DNA from: an uncultured Bacteroidales bacterium
GTDB lineage: Bacteria; Bacteroidota; Bacteroidia; Bacteroidales; Paludibacteraceae
Reading direction: 5' to 3'
Assembly (NCBI GenBank): GCA_902799185.1
Contig: CADBZO010000005.1
Coordinates: forward strand, 1 to 64,000
DNA length: 64,000 nt
Shown here in pieces: positions 8,677 through 15,272 of the stretch; position 1 is the first letter of the stretch; every line of letters begins with the position of its first letter. The position numbers and the translations under genes were made by a program. The notes below the pieces were generated by a model. That model was not told the DNA's origin. It worked only from the letters and a program-made list of their open reading frames with translations, and made no database searches.

Positions 8677-8692
8677 GCACTAAAATTAGTGC
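8677..8692. promoter_or_regulatory. Probable AbiEi operator
   Basis: GCACTAA-AA-TTAGTGC, a 7-2-7 palindrome, sits 24 bp before the antitoxin start and downstream of its promoter. A third related half-site (CATAATGTGCTAA, from 8651) overlaps the start codon and resembles CATAACGCACTAA read on the other strand at 8697-8685. Confidence 0.65.
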
Positions 8693-8713
8693 GTTATGGA
8701 AACAAATCCGCTG

Positions 8714-8745
8714 CAAAGGTACTACTTTTTTCTGAGACAAACAAG
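8714..8745 (-). promoter_or_regulatory. Promoter of the abiE pair
   Basis: On the minus strand CTTG and TACCTTTG are 20 bp apart, with transcription expected to start about 50 bp before the antitoxin ATG. Confidence 0.8.
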
Positions 8746-9070
8746 AAAAAACGTAAAAATCTTCAGTCAAAGTGTCATTTTTTATGTAAAATTCTTCAAT
8801 CAGTGCTATATTTATTCGTTTTTTTGTACTAGATATGGAGTAATATCAACCGGCTTGAGAAAGGCTGATTGACAGCAACAATTTAGCGAGGCGAACAACA
8901 CACCAGAATCTTAATAATAGTACATTTTTCGGGGTTGGAATGGGCGATTTTTGAGTTGGTTTTCTCTTGGTTGTATCTCGGTCGTCGCTCGGTCGGTGAG
9001 GGCATTGATGGACACGCAAAAACAGCCGCCGGTGTCATGCGACCCGACGGCTGATTACTGAAGGAAAAAA
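8746..9070. other. AT-rich gap without a recognisable gene
   Basis: Divergent AT-rich sequence upstream of the AbiE promoter and downstream of the HdeD-like gene. It contains one copy of the dispersed motif (8906-8920). I see no coding frame, RNA gene or terminator other than the palindrome starting at 9071. Confidence 0.6.
8906..8920 (+). repeat. Dispersed motif copy 3 (GAATCTTAATAATAG)
   Basis: Copy with a changed end (AG instead of CGG). Unlike four other copies, no clear hairpin follows. Confidence 0.5.
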
Positions 9071-9104
9071 CTCCCTCTCCTTGGGAGAGGGTTGGGGTGA
9101 GGTG
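9071..9104. repeat. CCCTCTCC palindromic repeat, intergenic copy
   Basis: CTCCCTCTCC-TTGGGAGAGG followed by GTTGGGGTGAGG, 8 bp after the end of the HdeD-like gene (read on the minus strand). The stem could act as its terminator, but the element belongs to a dispersed family (4781, 41288, 62837, 63018). Confidence 0.8.
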
Positions 9105-9111
9105 TGAGAAC

Positions 9112-9711
9112 TTACTTCACTTCCTCTACATCCTCGATGTCAATGACTTGGTGGAAGCGGTCTGCCAGTTTGTTCAGTTTCTTCTCCACGCGGTTGACAG
9201 CCGCCACTTTAACCCAGTTGCCGATACCGTCGGCGATGATACCGAGACCTACCAGCCAAGCGATGGTTGTAGCCGAGATAGACGGATCGCAGAAGAAGCA
9301 GTAGCAACCGCCGCACATAGCCAGCACGCCGAGCAGGCAGAGTGCCCACCAGCGGCGGAAGCCGAGTTTCTTGTAGTTGAACGAATCCAGCATCAGGTTC
9401 AGTCCCTCATAGAACACCCAGAAAGCGAAGATGAACGGCAGAGCCACAGCCAGCGGAGCCGGCATGATGATGATTGCCACGCCGAGGAACACCTGCAACA
9501 AAGCAGCGAGGAAAGTCAGTCCGCTGAACGGATTGATAGCACGGAGAGTAGCCCACGCACCGAAGGTGCTGCAACCGCTGATAATAAGCATCAAGCCAAA
9601 CGCCCATGCCAACGAAACGAGGGTGCTGCCCGGATAGATGATACAGAGCACACCCAGTACCACGAGGGCAATACCCGCGAGGCACATCAGAATTTTAGTA
9701 CTTGTCTTCAT
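9112..9711 (-). CDS. HdeD/DUF308 family membrane protein
   Basis: A 199-residue inner-membrane protein with about six hydrophobic segments in three pairs, each pair ending with a short polar turn, the layout of the HdeD/DUF308 family. HdeD in E. coli is tied to acid resistance at high cell density; in Bacteroidales the role is not established. The C-terminal 35 residues (from VEKKLNKLADRF) are charged and cytosolic. It has its own promoter (9755-9786) and the CCCTCTCC palindrome directly after its stop. Confidence 0.8.
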   Translation of the reverse strand: MKTSTKILMCLAGIALVVLGVLCIIYPGSTLVSLAWAFGLMLIISGCSTFGAWATLRAINPFSGLTFLAALLQVFLGVAIIIMPAPLAVALPFIFAFWVFYEGLNLMLDSFNYKKLGFRRWWALCLLGVLAMCGGCYCFFCDPSISATTIAWLVGLGIIADGIGNWVKVAAVNRVEKKLNKLADRFHQVIDIEDVEEVK

Positions 9712-9754
9712 AGATTTAAACAGTTAAAATGTTTGATATTCTAAATTAGGACTA

Positions 9755-9786
9755 CAAAGTTACTAATTTTTCCGGAAATAAACAAA
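9755..9786 (-). promoter_or_regulatory. Promoter of the HdeD-like gene
   Basis: Minus-strand TTTG and TAACTTTG are 20 bp apart, placing the start about 40 bp before the ATG. Confidence 0.75.
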
Positions 9787-9803
9787 TAAAAAATAGATTT
9801 TTC

Positions 9804-9936
9804 TTGCACATTCGGATTTTTTGTAGTAATTTCGGACTCCGCCACTACGTTTCCCCCGAAATTACGGTCGCAAAATCCTGCAAATGGCAAAATAAAATTC
9901 ATTTTATTTGCACATTCGGATTTTTTGTAGTAATTT
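9804..9936 (+). repeat. Duplicated 29-bp promoter-like sequence in a gene-free stretch
   Basis: The same 29 bp, from TTGCACATTCGG to GTAGTAATTT, occur at 9804-9832 and 9908-9936. The second copy continues as TAATTTTGCA and is a complete plus-strand promoter; the first continues as TAATTTCGGA and is broken. The good copy points at the tRNA-Lys gene on its antisense side. No convincing gene lies downstream: a 49-codon frame would run antisense through the tRNA and is probably chance. Confidence 0.6.
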
Positions 9937-9991
9937 TGCATGCAAAACTGCAAGGCGTTATTTGAAAGAATGAGAAAGGAGAACAGAAAAC

Positions 9992-10016
9992 AAAAAAGAG
10001 AGCCGAAACTCTCTTT
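9992..10016 (-). terminator. Terminator of tRNA-Lys
   Basis: Minus-strand stem AAAGAGAG / CTCTCTTT with a 6-nt loop followed by a run of T, four bases after the tRNA 3' end. Confidence 0.85.
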
Positions 10017-10019
10017 CTG

Positions 10020-10092
10020 TGAACCAGCTGGGGCTCGAACCCAGGACCCCATCCTTAAAAGGGATGTGCTCTACCTGCTGAGCTACTGATTC
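10020..10092 (-). tRNA. tRNA-Lys (anticodon UUU)
   Basis: Read on the minus strand, a 73-nt cloverleaf forms: acceptor GAATCAG/CTGGTTC (one G-U), D arm GCTC/GAGC, anticodon stem CATCC/GGATG around loop CTTTTAA (anticodon TTT), T arm CTGGG/CCCAG with loop TTCGAGC, and discriminator A. CCA is not encoded. A promoter (10118-10149) and a terminator (9992-10016) frame it, so it is an independent unit. Confidence 0.96.
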
Positions 10093-10117
10093 AACGCCTT
10101 TTTTCGAAAAGCGGGTG

Positions 10118-10149
10118 CAAAGGTACTGCTTTTTTTTGACATGACCAAA
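10118..10149 (-). promoter_or_regulatory. Promoter of tRNA-Lys
   Basis: Minus-strand TTTG (10149-10146) and TACCTTTG (10125-10118) are 20 bp apart, about 25 bp upstream of the tRNA. Confidence 0.85.
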
Positions 10150-10276
10150 TTTTTTTGAATATTTTTATCAAAAAAGTGCTATTTGGGGGCTTTTAAGGTG
10201 AAAGAAAGTTGGTTTTTAGTCCAAAATTATCAAAAATTAAAGAAAATTATTAGAAAAACATAGATTTATCTTCTAT

Positions 10277-11689
10277 ATGGAAATAAAGTTAGAATATCAA
10301 CGTAGAGAGACCAGCCAAGTGCAGGTCGGAAACATCTTTTTAGGATCTGATTTCCCTATTCGGGTACAGACCATGGCGAACACTTCGACCAATGATATAG
10401 ATGGTTCGGTGGATCAGGCGCGGCGGTGCATCGAGGCGGGCGCAGAGTTGCTGCGGTTTACGACGCAGGGGCTGCGCGAGGTGGAGAGTCTCAAAGAGAT
10501 TCACGCCCAAGTGCTGACGGCAGTGCCGCTGGTAGCGGATGTGCATTTTCAGGCGGACGTGGCAGACGCTGCGGCGCAAGTGGTGGAGGCGGTGCGTATC
10601 AATCCGGGCAATTATATTGACCCTGCGCGCAAGTTCCAACATATTGACTATACGGACGAGGAGTACCGCGCGGAGTTAGCACGGTTGGAGGAGCGTTTTG
10701 TGCGGTTGTTAGATATCTGCAAGGCGCACGGGACGGCAATCCGTCTGGGTGTGAACCACGGCTCGCTGAGCGACCGTATCATGTCGCGCTACGGCGACAC
10801 GCCGGAAGGAATGGTAGAGAGCGTGATGGAGTTTCTGCGCGTTGCAGTGCGGCATGATTTTCAGAATATCGTCATCTCCATCAAGGCAAGTAACACTCGC
10901 GTGATGGTCGAGACGGTGCGGCTGTTGGTCAAGCAGATGCACCATGAGCACATGGCTTTTCCGCTGCACTTGGGCGTGACGGAAGCCGGCGAAGGCGAGG
11001 ACGGACGTATCAAGTCCGCTGTGGGTATCGGTGCGCTGTTGGCAGACGGTATAGGCGACACCATCCGCGTGAGTCTGAGCGAAGCGCCGGAGAACGAGAT
11101 TCCTGTTGCCCAACAACTGGTGGATTATTTTGCGGACGAGGAGTCGGTGCGATACGACGGCAGCGTAACCGCGGAGGTGCTGGATAATATAGGCGGTTAC
11201 GCCGAGGTGCGCTATACGTCCATGGAGGAAGACTGGGAGACGTTCTGTCTGCAAACTGCAGCAGAGTGCGGTCGGTTGTTGTGGGACTACAAAGCACAGG
11301 AGCTGACAATTGTCAATCCGCATTTCTCAGAGACGAAGCTGAATTTCCTGAGCAAGGATATCCTGCAAGCCGCGCGCGTGCGTATATATAAAACGGAGTA
11401 TATCTCCTGTCCGGGTTGCGGAAGAACCCTCTTCGACCTCCAGAAAACCATCGCTGAGGTCAAAGCCGCTACGGCGCACCTCACGGGTCTGAAGATTGCC
11501 GTGATGGGCTGTATAGTAAACGGTCCGGGTGAGATGGCGGACGCGGACTACGGTTATGTGGGTGCCGGTCGAGGCAAAGTGAGTCTGTACCGCGGCAAAG
11601 AGTGCGTGCTGAAGAACATCCCGCAGGAAGAGGCGGTAGAGCAGTTGTTGGCGCTGATTGAGAGTGACCGAGAATCCGGTACAAAGTGA
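10277..11689 (+). CDS. ispG: 4-hydroxy-3-methylbut-2-en-1-yl diphosphate synthase (IspG/GcpE)
   Basis: IspG reduces methylerythritol cyclodiphosphate to HMBPP in the non-mevalonate isoprenoid pathway, using a [4Fe-4S] cluster. The N-terminal TIM barrel is intact (VQTMANTSTND near 34; LVADVHFQ; IRLGVNHGSLS) and the cluster ligands are visible in SCPGCGRT near 378 and MGCIVNGPGEM near 411. At 470 residues it is longer than the E. coli enzyme (372) but shorter than the roughly 600-residue form usual in this phylum; the insert between barrel and cluster domain (about residues 265-375) is reduced. The next gene follows after 28 bp and may be co-transcribed. Confidence 0.95.
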   Translation: MEIKLEYQRRETSQVQVGNIFLGSDFPIRVQTMANTSTNDIDGSVDQARRCIEAGAELLRFTTQGLREVESLKEIHAQVLTAVPLVADVHFQADVADAAAQVVEAVRINPGNYIDPARKFQHIDYTDEEYRAELARLEERFVRLLDICKAHGTAIRLGVNHGSLSDRIMSRYGDTPEGMVESVMEFLRVAVRHDFQNIVISIKASNTRVMVETVRLLVKQMHHEHMAFPLHLGVTEAGEGEDGRIKSAVGIGALLADGIGDTIRVSLSEAPENEIPVAQQLVDYFADEESVRYDGSVTAEVLDNIGGYAEVRYTSMEEDWETFCLQTAAECGRLLWDYKAQELTIVNPHFSETKLNFLSKDILQAARVRIYKTEYISCPGCGRTLFDLQKTIAEVKAATAHLTGLKIAVMGCIVNGPGEMADADYGYVGAGRGKVSLYRGKECVLKNIPQEEAVEQLLALIESDRESGTK

Positions 11690-11717
11690 CAGATGTACGA
11701 TTTAGAACAATAAAACT

Positions 11718-12083
11718 ATGACAGAAAAAGAGAAAGACGAGGCTTTTGAATACGTGCTGGACAAAGTCTCCAGAAACGCGTTAATGAAATTGCAAATGGA
11801 TCCAAATGACGAGCGGTATGTGTCTCTCGTCGGGTTCATCCTGGTCCATTTTTCCGAAACAAACACGGATGAGTATCTAATCCAATTAGCCCAGAGGTAT
11901 CTGGCGCACGAGGACATCCGGATGGCGGAAGAAGAGGTGCGCGATATTGTGCTCAAGACCCGCGCTAAATGCGACCGCCAGCAGTTTGCTTTGGAAACGG
12001 CTTTTGACCAAATAGAGAACGACAATCTTTCCGGCGAAGAGGTTTATGAGAATCTCCGTCCTTTCCTGTCCAGATCAGTTTGA
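11718..12083 (+). CDS. Conserved-type small protein, unknown function
   Basis: A 121-residue, acidic, mostly helical soluble protein without signal peptide or membrane segment. I do not recognise a family. It starts 28 bp after ispG in the same direction and has no promoter of its own that I can see, so it is probably in the ispG transcript. Codon use resembles ispG rather than the AT-rich accessory genes. Confidence 0.6.
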   Translation: MTEKEKDEAFEYVLDKVSRNALMKLQMDPNDERYVSLVGFILVHFSETNTDEYLIQLAQRYLAHEDIRMAEEEVRDIVLKTRAKCDRQQFALETAFDQIENDNLSGEEVYENLRPFLSRSV

Positions 12084-12247
12084 GTTTGCCTCACTCTTGT
12101 ACCGACCGATGACTGTGAAGCGGTTAAGGCGCACCGCAGAGTGTCCTGTGGACAATCAAGGAGTAAGTGCACCGCGCGAGTTCGCAAGGCGAACATAGAA
12201 TCCCTTAGAACCAAGCTATGACCGAGACAAGAAAAATCGCTAAAAAT

Positions 12248-12289
12248 GACGTACGCCCTTGCGTATGTCATTTTTTTTGTGTAACTTTG
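12248..12289 (+). promoter_or_regulatory. Fused terminator-promoter module before the ATPase/STAS-like pair
   Basis: Hairpin GACGTACGC-CCTT-GCGTATGTC followed by T8 overlaps the promoter CTTG (12258-12261) and TAACTTTG (12282-12289), spaced 20 bp. The -33 box sits in the hairpin loop and its 3' arm. A near-identical module lies at 30282-30320. Confidence 0.75.
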
Positions 12290-12351
12290 CAGGCGAAAAA
12301 TGCAATTAATCGTGCCCATTAGGGCTAAGAAAGTTGCAAAGACTAACAAAA

Positions 12352-13005
12352 ATGAACTTATCAACGCTCATAAAACAATACTTTTCCACATCTGAGAATG
12401 ATGTCACGATTGATGTGTTTGACGAGAAAAACATTTACGATGTTTACCATCGTGTCGTGAGTGTATTGACACAGCATTTAGACATTGAGACCACGGTGCT
12501 GGAGGCGATGAGTTATTGTTTCTACGAGATATTGGACAATGTGCTGACACATTCTGGCAAGGAACTAGGAACAGTTATTACGCAATATGACCTGACAAAT
12601 CATATCCTTAGTTTCTTGATAGCAGATGACGGAATAGGTGTACAAGCCTCGCTTTCTGAGAATGAAAAATACAAGCAGATCTCGGAACCAGAGGCATTGA
12701 AAATCTGTATAGAAGATACCATTACAGATGGTAAGGGAATGGGATTCGGTCTTTTTTCGACTTCTTTGCTAAATAATCAAGCCGGCTTGTTGTTTGAAGT
12801 CCGTTCCGGCAATCATGCGATGCAGGTGAAGGATGGAAAAATAACCACTAAAGAAACTGAGCTTTGGCAAGGAACAATCGTCTATATGCAGTTACAGACT
12901 GACAAGGAGATCAATCCAGCAGAAGTGGTAGCAAACCGCACAGATGTTGCAGCGCAATATAGAGAAACTTTTTTAGAAGATAATGAATTAGAGGAGTTAT
13001 GGTAA
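12352..13005 (+). CDS. GHKL-type ATP-binding protein (HATPase, anti-sigma-kinase-like)
   Basis: A 217-residue cytosolic protein. ETTVLEAMSYCFYEILDNVLTHS (about residues 43-66) carries the Asn-containing N box (EILDNVLTHS), IADDGIGV near 95 is the G1 box, and GKGMGFGLFST near 127 is the Gly-rich lid. This is the fold of small regulatory kinases such as RsbW/SpoIIAB and of stand-alone HATPases. It overlaps the next gene, which encodes a STAS-like partner, by 7 bp. The ATG at 12352 lies about 55 bp after the predicted transcription start. The target of the pair is unknown. Confidence 0.8.
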   Translation: MNLSTLIKQYFSTSENDVTIDVFDEKNIYDVYHRVVSVLTQHLDIETTVLEAMSYCFYEILDNVLTHSGKELGTVITQYDLTNHILSFLIADDGIGVQASLSENEKYKQISEPEALKICIEDTITDGKGMGFGLFSTSLLNNQAGLLFEVRSGNHAMQVKDGKITTKETELWQGTIVYMQLQTDKEINPAEVVANRTDVAAQYRETFLEDNELEELW

Positions 13006-13289
13006 CATTCAGTTTTAGAGAATATGGAGAAAATCTCGGCACGCGTCCATTAGGGAAACGCGTGCGCGAACAGTTGATGCCGTTATTGGAACAAGACGAG
13101 CGCATTGTACTTGATTTTACAGGTGTAAACGTGGTGAGCAATTCGTTTGCCGATGAGTGTATCGCCAAACTATTGCTTACCATGCCACTTTCCGAATTAA
13201 AAAGCCGCACCACTTTCCGCGGTCTAAATCCGATTGCCTCTGAGAGTGTCTTAACTGCCCTAAAAAGACGACATCTTGTAACGGCATAA
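12999..13289 (+). CDS. STAS-like (DUF4325) domain protein
   Basis: A 96-residue protein covering one STAS-like domain of the DUF4325 type: FREYGENLGTRP and GKRVREQL at the start, the strand IVLDFTGVNVVSNSFADECIAKL in the middle (about residues 33-55). Such proteins pair with HATPase proteins in accessory regions, by analogy to the anti-anti-sigma factor SpoIIAA. The start codon lies inside the upstream gene, so translation is coupled. Whether Ser at the SNSF position is a phosphorylation target is inference. Confidence 0.78.
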   Translation: MVTFSFREYGENLGTRPLGKRVREQLMPLLEQDERIVLDFTGVNVVSNSFADECIAKLLLTMPLSELKSRTTFRGLNPIASESVLTALKRRHLVTA

Positions 13290-13351
13290 AGCCCTGCGTA
13301 GTATGAGATGACGAATGCAACGACTGTGTAAAAGAAGAGAAAGACAAGAAG

Positions 13352-13633
13352 ATGACATTAGCTAATCAAAATAAGATACAGCAATACAATGCAACGATTG
13401 CGTATCATGCGCAACCTATATTTGCGAAGTTAGGCTTTGCTTTCAACTTCAATCAGAATGTGCCTGTTACGAAAGAGGATATAGAGCACATGATTGAGAT
13501 ACTTAAATCTGCATCTAAAAGAAATATCGAGAACAATCCTTTCCTAACAGAGCAGCAGAAAGAAGAACAACAACATCAAATTGATGTTCAAGCGGATATG
13601 TTAAAACAATTGAGCGGAATGGAATGTGTTTAA
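13352..13633 (+). CDS. Small helical protein, unknown function
   Basis: A 93-residue protein, Gln-rich and mostly helical, without signal peptide. No family recognised. It lies 62 bp after the STAS-like gene and 54 bp before the SIR2 gene, all in one direction, so the four genes may form one transcript. Confidence 0.55.
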   Translation: MTLANQNKIQQYNATIAYHAQPIFAKLGFAFNFNQNVPVTKEDIEHMIEILKSASKRNIENNPFLTEQQKEEQQHQIDVQADMLKQLSGMECV

Positions 13634-13687
13634 TGGTATTAGGCACTACTCCAACTTATGGTAAAATAAATAAAAATATAAGCGAAT

Positions 13688-14959
13688 ATGGATCCATTAG
13701 AAAATATGCATACTATAGAGCGTGCCGTATATACAATGATTTCTTTGTGTGTAGATTTCTCTGCCAAAGAAAGCATAGAAATTTCTCATGGAGAATTTGA
13801 TTTCTATTTACCCCAAGGCGTTAAAAAATTGGGCTGGCCACAAGAAACATACATCGAAGTAAAGTATCGCATGGCATATGACACAATTACAAGATTAAGG
13901 CAATCATATGATAGAATAAAGCCAAAGAAACTTGTTGTCGTAGTAATGGGTGACGTGAATTATAAATCATATAGAATGCTATCCGACGTATTGCCAGTAG
14001 GGCGTGATATAGATGTGATGTCGTATAATAATTTAAAAGAGAAGATAGAGGCGATACCGAAAGAAAAGAATCCAAAGAACAAAAACGCATATGAAGAATG
14101 CGACATAAAATATCAAAGGGATAAAGAGGTTAGTGTGCTTGAAAAAGCAAAGGATGCTTTAAAAAACAACAAAGTTAGTGTATTTCTTGGAGCAGGAGTC
14201 AGCGCTTCTGCCGGCATTGTAACATGGGATTCTCTACTGGAAAAACTATGTATAAAAAGAGGGCTATCAAAAATAGATAGCGATATCGATAGTGTAGTAA
14301 AAGGAAGATATATCATAGACGAATATAAACAATCACAAAAAGAGATTCCTTACGAGTTTTATAAGGATATTAGGGAAATTTTATATGCTAATATCAAAAC
14401 CTCAAATTTAATCTCATCAATTGCGTCCTTGGTTACTCAAGGAAATATTGAGAGTATTATATCGTATAACTATGACAATCTTGTAGAGCGCGAGATAAGA
14501 AATAAAGGAAAATTATGTTTTCCTGTATTTAACAAAGCAAGATCAAAAGAACAGAATTCTTTGTACATATACCATGTGCATGGCTATGTTTCACACGAAG
14601 AAGATGATGAATACTCTCCTATTGTTTTGGGAGAGCAAGAATATCACAAAATTTTTCAAGAGTCCTATAATTGGGGGAATGTCGAGCAGTTACACGCATT
14701 ATGTAGAAGTACATGTTTTTTTATAGGTCTCTCTATGGATGATCCCAATCTTCGTAGACTTATTGACATTTCTATTGAAGGAAGTGAAGTTGAACCTGTA
14801 CATTATGCTTTTTTACGAAGAATAGAATATGACGTACCTTTCATGGAGAAAATTATGAGAGGTTTTGGCATAAATTGTGTGTGGTATGATAATTACGAAG
14901 AACTGCCGACAATCATAAATGAGATGATGAATGCTGCGACGGCGTCCAACGCCAACTGA
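13688..14959 (+). CDS. SIR2-like defence protein with putative N-terminal nuclease domain
   Basis: A 423-residue protein in two parts. Residues from about 155 on are SIR2-like: FLGAGVSASAGIVTWDSLL near 165 (NAD-binding loop), SYNYDN near 258, HVHG near 295, GEQEYH near 316 and FIGLSMDDPNLR near 345. Prokaryotic SIR2 domains of this type destroy NAD+ during phage infection. The first 130 residues contain FDFYLP (Asp38) and YIEVKYR (Glu57-x-Lys59) followed by a helix and a strand (KKLVVVVMGDV), a PD-(D/E)xK-like pattern similar to Mrr-type nucleases. The SIR2 part is clear, the nuclease part is an inference. AT-rich composition suggests transfer. Confidence 0.82.
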   Translation: MDPLENMHTIERAVYTMISLCVDFSAKESIEISHGEFDFYLPQGVKKLGWPQETYIEVKYRMAYDTITRLRQSYDRIKPKKLVVVVMGDVNYKSYRMLSDVLPVGRDIDVMSYNNLKEKIEAIPKEKNPKNKNAYEECDIKYQRDKEVSVLEKAKDALKNNKVSVFLGAGVSASAGIVTWDSLLEKLCIKRGLSKIDSDIDSVVKGRYIIDEYKQSQKEIPYEFYKDIREILYANIKTSNLISSIASLVTQGNIESIISYNYDNLVEREIRNKGKLCFPVFNKARSKEQNSLYIYHVHGYVSHEEDDEYSPIVLGEQEYHKIFQESYNWGNVEQLHALCRSTCFFIGLSMDDPNLRRLIDISIEGSEVEPVHYAFLRRIEYDVPFMEKIMRGFGINCVWYDNYEELPTIINEMMNAATASNAN

Positions 14960-14974
14960 TGGTTAAATGAAACC

Positions 14975-15246
14975 ATCGTCCCTCTCCGAGACGTAAAAGA
15001 TGGAGAAAGACAGATATAGAAACAAATTAAATCAGCCTATGGCATAAAACAACAGACAAACGACATACATAAATAAGCATTTGCTTTATTAAGGAGCCGT
15101 TCAATCTTCCACAAATTGTAATATGTGTCCGTAATATAGCGAATGTTCACACCGTGAGTGTGAACTTTCTGCATATATTGGCACATATGGGAGTGGAAGC
15201 CCGAACGACCCAATATAATACAAGCGAAAGTTCACACTTTTTTTTT
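14975..15246 (+). ncRNA. Candidate structured RNA or leader element, copy B
   Basis: This element begins 16 bp after the SIR2 gene with the same 16-bp box as copy A (14975-14990), then a hairpin (AAGCA/TGCTT, 15075-15086) and a long rod: CTTCCAC (15106-15112)/GTGGAAG (15193-15199), ATATGTG/CACATAT, AATATA/TATATT, with an apical hairpin GTTCACAC/GTGTGAAC. The strand 15157-15169 also pairs perfectly with 15226-15238, followed by nine T, giving an alternative terminator-like form. The BspA-like gene starts 27 bp later. It may be an attenuator or an independent small RNA. Confidence 0.55.
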
Positions 15247-15272
15247 AGAAACAAATTAAAATACGACATATT

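Noticed and set aside
9741..10084. Frames across the tRNA-Lys gene on either strand (103 codons on minus, 49 codons on plus).
   Set aside because: Both overlap a complete tRNA gene with its own promoter and terminator.
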